Of a DNA stretch of 64,000 nt, positions 19,456-31,400 are shown piece after piece. Location: positions 4,588,001-4,652,000 of the forward strand of contig CANXME010002486.1 of NCBI GenBank assembly GCA_948144175.1, in the 5' to 3' direction. A program made the translations under genes and the position numbers. This DNA comes from Closterium sp. NIES-65 (lineage: Eukaryota; Streptophyta; Zygnematophyceae; Desmidiales; Closteriaceae). Below the pieces are notes generated by a model. It made no database searches and was not told the DNA's origin. It saw nothing but the letters and a program-made list of their open reading frames with translations. Position 1 is the first letter of the stretch; each line of letters opens with the position of its first letter.

Positions 19456-22400
19456 CTGTAAGCACCCATGCATGCACCCACCCAAGGATGCACACATGCA
19501 TGAATACATACATTCAGGGGAAGCAAACATGCATGGAGTGAGCACACATGGTTTTTTTGGTGTTGTTGTTTGTGCTGTTTTTTGTTTTTGTTAATAATTA
19601 TTATAATTGCTAGCAATTTTCCAGTTGCAGTCACTGTTCAACCTCAGCTCAGCTCACAGCAGGCACAGCACGACCTACTTCTATCGCAGTTCAGTTCCTA
19701 TCTGTCACATTTCAGCAAATGACAGCCAAATTCCACCGGTTACTGTCACATTCCATCTGTTGCAGTCAAGGAGGGTGGTTCACCTGGCTCCTCACCTGGC
19801 ACAGCTCCTCACCTGGCACAGCTCCTCACCTGGCACAGCTCCTCACCTGGCACAGCTCCTCACCTGGCACAGCTCCTCACCTGGCACAGCTCCTCACCTG
19901 GGTGAGCTCCTCACCTGGGTGAGCTCCTTGGCGGTGACTGTGAAGGGCTGCAGTATGTTGCACAGCAGCGCCACCTCCCCACACATCTGGGTAATGGGTA
20001 CGAGGAGCGAGGAAGAAGGGGGAGAGGGAGGGAAGAGAAATGGATACACATGGAGACACGAGGAGAGTGCACAGAGAGAAACAAGGAGAAGAAGGAATGA
20101 CGGTGAGAAACAACACAGGACAGGGGAGGAAGGGGAGAGACGCCAACCCATGGTGGAAAAGCAGCAGAACTACCACTTGAACAGGGCGGACACTCACATG
20201 CCCCACCAGACCACACATCCCTGTACATCCCAGAACATCCCAGCACGTCCCAGCATATCCCATCCCAGCACATCCCATCCCAGCACATCTCAGCACATCC
20301 CCAGCTATAAACCGCCACTCTCAAACACAGCAGGTCCTCGCGACCCACATTGCCGGCTGTGAGGGTCGCCCAGTGCTCGTCGTCCGTCCCCTCGCCGTAC
20401 ACACAGGAAGCTTCCTGGACGGTGCCGGAGCAGACGATGAACATGTGCTCTGCGGCATCGTTCTTCTGAATGAGCACCTCCAACGGATAGTAGTACTCGG
20501 GCACCGCACGCGCTACCTGTTGGGACGGGTGAAAGAGCAGGGAAAAGGGGGTGCATTGCTGTTCTTCTGAATGAGCACCTCCAACGGATAGTAGTACTCG
20601 GGCACGGCGCGCGCAACCTGTTGGGACCGCGCAGCACCGCACACAATGGGCAGAGCGCGAGACAGGGATTACAAGGCGGTTCTTCTGAATGAGCACCTCC
20701 AGCGGGCGGGTAGCAGTACTCGGGCACGGCGCGCGCTACCTGTTGGGACAGCACGGCACCACACAGCACCGCACAGCACAATACACAATGGTAAGAGCAT
20801 TAGACAGGGGGCATAGTGTCGTTCTTCTGAATGAGCCCCTCCAGCAGGCACAGCACTCACCACCTGCATGCACCGCACAGCACCGTCTGATTGATGCATA
20901 CACGAAAATGTGAAAGAGGTAGCAGGAATCAAGCGAGCACTGGTAGACATTGTCTCCGAATCCAAAATAATCAACTCTATCCCCCACAGCACGACTCACG
21001 ATCTGGTTAATGCATTCTCCCGAGCACCCGTCGAAGAGGTAGCAGGCCTCCACAGCGCGTTGGTAGAGGGCACGCGCCACCTTGTGGCGGATGCTCAGCG
21101 GAAACTCCTCCATCACCTCGTCCTCCACCTGCTCCGTCTCAAACTGCAGCCTCACGTGCTGCGGTGTGATGCGATGCACCAAAGGGGTGGTGGATGGGGA
21201 ATGTGCGGAGGGTGAGGGTGGTGAGTGTGAAGCCCCTCCATCTCCTCCATCACCTTCTCCTCCACTTGCTCCATCTCAAACTGCAGCCTCACGTGCTGGT
21301 GTGACGCATGAAAGGTGGGAACAGATAGATGGAGGGTGGTGAGACATAGGCTCCAAGCCTCCTCCATCACCTCGTCCTCCACCTGCTCCGTCTCAAACTG
21401 CAGCCTCACGTGCTGGTGTGGCCAAAGGTGGGTGCGTGGGGTGACGTGACGTATGGGAGGGGTGGTGGGGAGGTTGAGGGTGGTGAGTGTGAAGCCCCTC
21501 GATCTCCTCCCTCACCTCCTCCTCCACCTGCTCCGTCTCAAACTGCAGCCGTGCGTCCCGGTGTGGGCACGGGTGGATGGGACAAGATAGATGGAGGGTG
21601 GTGATAGTGGGTGGTGAAAGAGCATGGTAAGACGAATGACCCAAACCTCCTCCACCTGCTCCGTCATAAACTGCAGCCGCACATGCTGGTGGGTGGTGCG
21701 GTGCATGGGTGGGTGGTGCGGTGCATGGGTGGCTGGTGCGGTGCATGGGTGGGTGGTGCGGTGCATGGGTGGCTGGTGCGGTGCATGGGTGGCTGGTGCG
21801 GTGCATGGGTGGCTGGTGCGGTGCATGGGTGGCTGGTGCGGTGCATGGGTGGGTGGTGCGGTGCATGGGTGGGTGGTGCGGTGCATGGGTGGCTGGTGTG
21901 GTGCTTGGGAGGAACCAGATGGATGGAGTGGTGGATGGGACATATGAGAAGAGAGATGGTGAGAGGAAACATGCTCATCTTCTCATCCTCAACCCGCTCT
22001 GCAATAAAGGAGACGCGGGCGCGGCTGGGGTGAAAGAGGAGAAGGCATTTTTCTTCAAGCTCACTCTCTCACCTCCACCCACAGCCCTCTCACCTCCACT
22101 CACAGCCCTCTCACCTCCACTCACAGCCCTCTCACCTCCACTCACAGCCCTCTCACCTCCACTCACAGCCCTCTCCCATCCACCAGCACCCCTCCCTCGC
22201 ACCTGCCTCATCTGCTGCCTGAGGAAGTGTGGCAGGTGGTTGCGGTTCATGTACTTGATCATTGCCGACACCTCCTCACTCCTTCCCATCCACACACACA
22301 CACACTCCCATCCACCCCCACCCCTCTCACCTGCCTCATCTGCTGGCGCAAAGAGTGTGGCAGGTGGTTGCGGTTCATGTACTTGATCAGAGCTGACATC

Positions 22401-25400
22401 TTCTCACTCCTTCCCGTTTACTCTAGCGCACTCACCTCCACTCCTTCCCACCCATCTCACCTGCCTCATCTGCTGCCTGAGCGAGTGGGGCAGGTGGTTG
22501 CGGTTCATGTACTTGATCAGAGCGGACATCTTCTCCCGGTACCGCGTTGTGTTGGACCCCTTCACCACCATCGCCGTGATGTTGCCTGCGAGGGGCATAG
22601 GGCACAGAGCACAGGACACAGCGGGCAATACGCAAGGAGATAAGGGGCAGCTTGGGCAGCATAAGAACCCTTCATCACCATCGCCATGATGTTGCCTGCA
22701 CGCGTTGCAACGGGGTGCAACATGGTGCAACGAGGTGTGAGGCGCATGGTACGGGGCTAGGTATGATCAAATGGCCCGACCCGACCCGACTTGGGCGGGC
22801 CAGCCGGGTTCCGGGTCGGGTCGGGTCGGGTCGGAACTTTTGAGATCTCTGGCCCGACCCGGGCATCGGGTGCCAGGTCAGGCTTGACCCGCCCCCGGGT
22901 CGGGTCGGGTCGGGTCGGGTCAGGTCGGGGCAACTCCCATAGGCAGGGTTAGAGGTTCTCCTTAATACTATGCAGTGTCGCCCCTAGGATCGCGCGACTG
23001 CTATCCTCCCCTCCTTCCATTCTCGCCTCCGTTAAACTCACTAACGCGGATTCAGCGCAGGGACCTTGGCGAATGACGTTTCCCAAAGCCTTCAGCAGGG
23101 GCGCAGCTCTAGCGACCTGCGCCTGCACGGCGCGCCGAGATGCCCTAAAACGCGGGCCTGCAATGCGCACGCCTAGGGTGGGAGCGCGACCTGTAAATTT
23201 CGGATTTAATGGAAACCCTAGGATGATTGGCGCGAAGTGCGAATAACTTATAAAAAAAACGATTTGCTGAGTACTAACATGATCGTTGGTTATAGGGTAG
23301 ATTAGTATGCCAATGTTGCTTGGTGGGTGGCTGCTGGCGTCACTAGCTAGTTAACCTAAGGCAAGCAAGCACGATTACGATCTGGATAACATTGTCGAGA
23401 GGAAACCCTCGGGTCGGGCCAGATACCCGACCCGAGATAGGGCGCGGTACCCGAAACCGGGTCGAGTCCATAATCGGGTCAAAACCCGACCCGACCCGAC
23501 CCGACCCGGAATCGGGTCACGAGTCAACCCGACCCGGACCGGGTATACCCGACCCGACCTGGCCGATCAGCGGTTCAGAACTCCTGACCCGACCCAGGTC
23601 AAAACCCGGGTCGGGTCGGGTCGAACCGACCCGCCGGGTCCCTATGCTCATCCCTATACGGGGCAATGGTGGCAGCATAAGCACCCCCTTCACCACCATT
23701 GCCGTGTGTTGCCTGGCCAGGGCGCGTCATGGTGTGAGATGAGCGCACAACGAGGTGTAAGACGATGGTGAGGGCACAGTGGTGTGTAAGCTCAGGGCAA
23801 GGGACAATGACAGCAGCATACAGACCTCCCTGGGTCCTTGAAGGGGCATTGGCGGCAGCACAACGGACCCTTGAAGGGGCATTGGCGGCAGCACAACGGA
23901 CCCTATGATGTGCACCAGGAGAGGGCGGAGTCCCCCCCCCGACAAGGTTCAAGAGGATGAGGTGGGGTGAAGAGAGTAAGGCATGGCATGGCACAGCATG
24001 GAAGAGCATGGAATGGGATGGCTCACCGACGAGGTAGGCGGAGAGCACAAGGTCGAAGGAGATGTAGGCCATGGCGAACACCATCTCGCGCGGGTTCACT
24101 GGATGCACGTCGCCATACCCTGAGAGGGAAGTATGAGGCAGAGGCAGCAGAAGGGAGCAAATGAGTCGGACGAGCAATTGTTGTGGTTCAAGGAATGCGT
24201 ACACATCGCAATGATTTGGACAGACGAAAGGCGGATGGGGCGACATGCAGCAAGAAACGGGTGGGAAGACCAACCGAAGCTCCTGGAGCGAGGACAGCTG
24301 GGGGGGACACTGTTGTCCTCTATGGTCTTGCCACCGTCACAGAAATCTGTGAAGGTGCATGTTCAGGGGGAAGGAGTGGCTGGCGGGTCGAAAGAGGGTC
24401 ATCGGCGGTTGATTAGCAAGAAGGAACACCAGAAGCGGTGCGAGTGCGTGGCTGATTACCTGGTGCAGGCTGGGTATGACGACAGCAGCGGGCGCGTAAT
24501 TGCAGAGGTGCTGACCATGCTTAACGTCAAGGATTTTTTTCGCATGGCAAATTTCCACTCAGGTCGATGTGCTTGAGAAAGAACTTTGTCATGCGCAAGA
24601 AATCCTTGCCGTTGAGCATGGTCAGCACCTCTACGATCATGCGCCCGCTGTTGTTGTCATAACCAGCCTGCACCAGGTAATCAGTCACGCACTTGCACCA
24701 CTTCTTGTACTCCTTGCTAATCAACCGCAAATGGCTCTCTTCCGACCCTCAAGGTCTTCATACGGGCGTATGAGTACTCAACTCAAGCTGCACTCACCGA
24801 TGGTGGCCATGGTGATGACTCAAGCTGCACTCACTGATCGTGGCCATGGTGATGACTCAAGCTGTTCTCACCGATGGTGGCCATGGTGATGACTCAAGCT
24901 GCACTCACCGATGGTGGCCATGGTGATGACTCAAGCTGCACTCACCGATGGTGGCCATGGTGATGACTCAAGCTGCACTCATCGATGGTGGCCATGGTGA
25001 TGACTCAAGCTGCACTCACCGATGGTGGCCAGGTGACATTTGAGTCGACTCGATAGTCACCTCCTTTGCACTCACCGATGGTGGCCATGGTGATGACTCA
25101 AGCTGCACTCACCGATGGTGGCCATGGTGATGACTCAAGCTGCACTCACCGATGGTGGCCATGGTGATGACTCAAGCTGCACTCATCGATGGTGGCCATG
25201 GTGATGACTCAAGCTGCACACTCACCGATGGTGGCCAGGTGACATTTGATTCGACTCGATAGTCACCTCCTTTGCACTCACCGATGGTGGCCATGGTGAT
25301 GACTCAAGCTGCACTCACCGATGGTGGCCATGGTGATGACTCAAGCTGCACTCACCGATGGTGGCCATAGTGATGACTCAAGCTGCACTCATCGATGGTG

Positions 25401-28400
25401 GCCATGGTGATGACTCAAGCTGCACTCACCGATGGTGGCCATGGTGATGACTCAAGCTGCACTCACCGATGGTGGCCATGGTGATGACTCAAGCTGCACT
25501 CACCGATGGTGGCCATGGTGATGACTCAAGCTGCACTCACCGATGGTGGCCATGGTGATGACTCAAGCTGCACTCACCGATGGTGGCCATGGTGATGACT
25601 CAAGCTGCACTCACCGATGGTGGCCATGGTGATGACTCAAGCTGCACTCACCGATGGTGGCCATGGTGATGACTCAAGCTGCACTCACCGATGGTGGCCA
25701 TGGTGATGACTCAAGCTGCACTCACCGATGGTGGCCATGGTGATGACTCAAGCTGCACTCACCGATGGTGGCCATGGTGATGACTCAAGCTGCACTCACC
25801 GATGGTGGCCATGGTGATGACTCAAGCTGCACTCACCGATGGTGGCCATGGTGATGACTCAAGCTGCACTCACCGATGGTGGCCATGGTGATGACTCAAG
25901 CTGCACTCACCGATGGTGGCCATGGTGATGACTCAAGCTGCACTCACCGATGGTGGCCATGGTGATGACTCAAGCTGCACTCACCGATGGTGGCCATGGT
26001 GATGACTCAAGCTGCACTCACCGATGGTGGCCATGGTGATGACTCAAGCTGCACTCACCGATGGTGGCCATGGTGATGACTCAAGCTGCACTCACCGATG
26101 GTGGCCATGGTGATGACTCAAGCTGCACTCACCGATGGTGGCCATGGTGATGACTCAAGCTGCACTCACCGATGGTGGCCATGGTGATGACAGACCAGTA
26201 GAGCGACGTGAAGTAGCGCGTGTACAGGTCCATCTCCCGAAAGTTGGTGTACGTCAGGTCACCCAGCGTCAGACTGCCTATCCATGTGCTGCCCTCCTGC
26301 AAGGCCATCCAAATGCAAGGCCATCCAAATGCAAGGGGCGAGGATTGGCAGGCGTAGGCAAGTGCGCGAAAGATAAAGGTAGAGTTTGATTGTACAACAA
26401 CTCAAGTTGCAATTTGCAGCATTCAAAAAGGGACATGAAGGCTCGCATGTGGTCCACTGGTGGCTTGGAGCTGGTTACCTAGTCGGGTCGGTAGGTGGTA
26501 ACCCAAAAGCCCACCCACCTTGTCGGGCGGGTAGGTGGTAACTCTAAATCCCACCCACCTCGTCCGGAGGGTAGGTGGTGGCGAGGAAGTAGAAAAAGCA
26601 GCCAGCTACGTGAGTGATGTAGAGCTCGATGAAAATGAGCTTCGCCACTCGCACTGCGAAGTAGCTCACATGGATGTCCCTCTGTAACCTGGGTGATGGC
26701 GAGAGAGGAGGGAGTACGCAGGGGGGATAAGGCAGCGTGCACCGTAGTGTGCGAAACAAAGATGTGCTTCACCCCGCCACTCGCACTGCGAAGTAGCTCA
26801 CATGGACGTCCCTCTGCAACCTGGGTGGTGGGGGGAGAGGAGTGAAAGTGAGGTTGCAGATAGGGGATGAGAGTTGCAGGTACGGGAAATAGGGCAGTGT
26901 GTACTTTTGGAATCGCTCGATAAGGATAGGCTTCGCTTTGCCACACGCACTGAGAAGTAGCTCACATGGATGTCGCACTGCAACCTGGGTTGTGGGGGAA
27001 GACGGACGGGTAGTGTGGAGAGTCGTAATGTGGAGGCTAAGAAATGCACGATGGGCGGGAGATACGCGAGCGGTGTGGAAACTCGATCCGACAGCTGCGC
27101 TGCATGACCCACAACTAATGTAGGCGACCCAATGCAGCCTGGGGTTGGAAGGTGGGGCCCGCAGAAGGTGGGGCCCGCAGAAGGAACCATGTACAATGCC
27201 GCACGCAGGACACACCTGTGGAAGTAGTTCATGATGTGGCGCGTCCTCACAACGCGAGTCCACAGAAACCACCTCAACAGGTTGTCGCCCGCCTCCCCCC
27301 CTGCCAGCTGGCAAACCCGACAAGTGGACAAACAGTGAAACATGGGAAACAAAAAATGACAGCTCTGTAAGGGAAGGATGCTTCCAGGATGCATAGGTGT
27401 GTACATTGAAACTTTCACAGCAAATGGAAGGGTTGCCTCAACCTCTGTAACCCACTCAGGACACTTGCTGCTGTTATGTTGCAACCATGCTGTTTTTTTG
27501 TGCTTTCACAAATCTTTACTATTATGTATACATATATCTACAGAGAGAGAGAGACCTGGGTGGAGAAAGACGCGTCCTGCGTCTAGGACGCTTGCGTCCA
27601 GACGCAGCGTCTTAGACGCAGGACGCAAGAAGAGGGCCTTTAGGACGCATGAAAAGACGCATGCCCGGGTAGGGCAAAAAAACCCCCCGGGCAGCCGAAA
27701 AATGATGTTATAGGGTATGGGAAGGGGGGGGGGGACGACGATGCACACATTTGAGGCAAAATCGTCCCCTTCTTATTTTCAGGGTTTAGGGTTTACGAAG
27801 TAGAATTGTCTTGGTAAATCCTCTAGGGTGTTTATGATGGTCGAAATGGGTTAGGGGGGGTCGACACGACGCGAAATTGACAGTCGCGTCAAAACCCTCT
27901 AAGTCAATTTCACGCTGAGGCAATTTTTTTTCCGGTCAGCCCGAAAAAAAAACAGGGTGCGTCCTGCGTCTCTGCGTCTGGACGATGTGTCCAGACGCAG
28001 GACGCAGCAGGACGCGTGCGTCTTTCTCCACCCAGAGAGAGACACAGACATATATCCTTTCAAGCGACTCAAACAGAAATGGATAGCAGTCACTGCGAGT
28101 TACATGATAACAATGACGCTACATGATAACAATGACGTTACATGATAACAATGACGTTACATGATAACAACAACGTTACATGATAACAACGACGTTACAT
28201 GATAACAATGACGTTACATCATAACAATGACGTTACATCATAACAATGACGTTACATGATAACAGTGACGTTACATGATGACAATGACGTTACATGATAA
28301 CAATGACGTTACATCATAACAATGGCGTTCCTGGATAACAATGACGGTACTGGATAACAATGACGTTACATGATAACAATGACGTTACATGATAACAATG

Positions 28401-31400
28401 ACGTTACATGATAACAACAACGTTACATGATAACAACGACGTTACATGATAACAATGACGTTACATCATAACAATGACGTTACATCATAACAATGACGTT
28501 ACATGATAACAGTGACGTTACATGATGACAATGACGTTACATGATAACAATGACGTTACATCATAACAATGGCGTTCCTGGATAACAATGACGGTACTGG
28601 ATAACAATGACGTTACTGGATAACAATAACGTTACTGGATAACAATGACGTTACATGATAACAACAACGTTACATGATAACAACGACGTTACATGATAAC
28701 AATGACGTTACATCATAACAATGACGTTACATGATAACAATGACGTTACATGATAACAATGACGTTACATGATAACAATGACGTTACATGATAACAATGA
28801 CGTGACATGATAGCAACGACGTTACATGATAACAATGACGTTACAGGATAACAATGACGTTACATGATAACAATGACGTTTCCAAGAGGGGCAACGCTAC
28901 TGTCCATGGATTCGGACATTCACCTTGTGTTGCTTGGTTGGAATTCTTTTATCCCACCCGGGCTGGGCTCGCATTCTTAATTCAACACCGGAAGAAATGT
29001 TTCCCCTGGTACCTGGAAGAAGGTGTCCCAGGGGAAGAGTGCGAGCAGGTCCACTATAAAAAACGTGCACAGGTACCTGCCAGCCACGCGATGCGATGCG
29101 GTGGCCCGAGGGGGGGTGTTGGGGGGGAGTGAGTTGAGCAGGGGGCGGGTAGGGGGGTGGTTGGTTAATGGTATGAAGCAAAGAAAGCAAGCCAAAGAAC
29201 AAGCAAAAATACCTGAGAGAACAATGGGGACAGGGAGGGAGGGAGTGGCGACACACAAAAGCGAGGCGGCACACAGGTGCACTAGAGCTGGTGGTGATTT
29301 CATTCAGGGGAGATGCCAAATTGTGCATACGGCATGAAGCACAACCATGATCCATCTGACTTCACCACACATTGCCTCACCACCACACCATGACCCTGAC
29401 TAGTTACACATCTCTACAACAGTACTTGAGTTTCTAAAACAAAACGTCTCTTTAATCCAATGTTTATGCACCGCACTGCATTGCACTTCGCCACCCTCCA
29501 GCGCACGTCACCTGGTGACAGAGCTCCAGTGGTTGCAGACATGGCTGTGAATCTACCTGTCCTTGAAGGCGAATTACAAAGGTGACCAACAGGTTGTCGA
29601 GGAAGAGAGAGTTCACATCGCCTCACCTCGCTGCACTCAAAAAGGTTCTTCGATCCAACATTTACCCACTGCACCGCACTGCACGCACTGCCCCACCCTC
29701 CGGCGCGTAAGATGCTCGCACTTCACCTCACCTCAACCTCACAGCATGCTCGCCCAATCACCGCACTCAACCACACCTTACCTAGTCTCAATTCTCCAGC
29801 AAATATTGTTAGAACTTGAGCTTAGAATTCATGCATTAGTAATGAGCTCAAGGCTCTTTAAGTACATTGGAAATGGGCAAGGTAAGGGTGGGGAGAGAAT
29901 CGGGGGCAATCCTAGGGAATTGGGGGTAATCTCAAGGCAATCTCCAATTGGTGGGTTGGAGATTGCTTGGAGATCACATTTGGGTTTGGTTGGGATGTGG
30001 GTGTACACCCAACCAAACACAAAGTGCAAACTACACTAAACTGTGATATAAAAATTACAAGTACAAATGTGAGATTGAGGGCTAACATTAACAAATATAG
30101 CTCTGGGTCTTGCGGTCCTTGAAGGCAACGAAGAAGGTGAGCAGCAGGTCAGCAAGGAAGAAGAGACGTCACCTCACCTCACCACACCTCACCGCACTCA
30201 ACCGCACCTCACCTAGTGGCAATGCTCCAGTGGTCACAGACGTATCTCTGCGTCTTCTGGTCTTTGTATGCCACGAAGAATGTGAGAATGAGGTCGGACA
30301 GGAAGAAGATGCTGACGACACCGTCCGCTATGGCGAGGCCGGGCGGCAGCATGGGCAGGAAGGAGAACTCGAGCGGCGTGATGAACGCGGAGTAGAAGGA
30401 GAGAGCCAGGATGAGCTGCTGCCACAACAACAGGTAGCTGGGAGTTGTGCGGGGAGGGGAAGGGGGGAAGAGAACGAGAGGGAAGAACGGATTGAGGCAT
30501 TGAAACACCTCAAAGTTGGGAGAATTCGAGCGGCGTGATGAACGCGGAGTAGAAGGAGAGAGCTAGGATGAGCTGCTGCCACAGCAGCAGGTAGCTGAGA
30601 GGAGGGAGGGGGGAGGGGGGGAGAGAAAGAGAAGGGCAGAAATATGGAGGAGAATTTGAGCGTAAGGAGGGGGGAGAGAGAACGAGAGGGAGGAACGGAT
30701 TGAGGGATTGAAACGGCTCAAGATGCGAGAGACGGGTGAGATGGGGCGAGCTGTGAAGGGTGAGATGGGGCGAGCTGTGAAGGGTGAGATGGGGCGAGCT
30801 GTGAAGGGTGAGATGGGGCGAGCTGTGAAGGGTGAGATGGGGCGAGCTGTGAAGGGTGAGATGGGGCGAGCTGTGAAGGGTGAGACGCAGCACCCATCAC
30901 CCCTCACTCACCCATCATCACCCTCACATCATCACCCCTCACTCACCCTCATCACCCCTCACTCACCCATCATCACCCCTCACTCACCCATCATCACCCC
31001 TCATCACTCACCCGTTATCAAACGCCACCACGCCCCCCCCAAGCAGCTCTGTTGTCCGCATCGCCCGCAGGAAGAGGGACGATAGGAAGGCACCCATCTC
31101 CGAGGATAGCAAGGTACTGCGGCCGCATCTCCGTTCACACACCCAATGTCGTCGGCACTCACCCATCCTCACCGCTCACCAACCCTCATCACTCCTCATC
31201 ACTCACCCATTATCAGGCGCCACCACGGCCCTCCCCAGCAGCTCAGACGTCCGCATCTCCCGCAGGAAAAACGTGTCGGACCGGGCAAACGTGGGCCTGC
31301 CCCCTGCTCCCGAGCCTACGGCGCTGGCTCGGGAGTCAGAGGGGGCGAGGCCTGGGGCGGTCTGGGAGGCCATGCGGGAGATGGCGAAGGCAGAGTGCGT

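Noticed and set aside
21393..22033. Long His/Thr/Ala or Gly/Trp repeat proteins
   Set aside because: They are translations of a 20-bp minisatellite in channel intron 9; no start context or family match.
22203..22399. Additional true channel exons
   Set aside because: They repeat the end of exon 9 without a separate acceptor. Including them would duplicate the linker peptide; treated as junction copies.
24795..26169. CRISPR array
   Set aside because: Units are contiguous 37-bp tandem repeats with no unique spacers, in a eukaryotic intron, and are copied from an exon-intron junction.
27216..27300. Exon 5 starting at the nearer acceptor GGCAG|GGGGG
   Set aside because: It breaks the phase with exon 4. 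The acceptor seven bases upstream keeps the frame.
28095..28880. CRISPR-like or centromeric satellite
   Set aside because: No spacers; only about 0.8 kb, single locus, inside an intron. Nothing supports a centromere.
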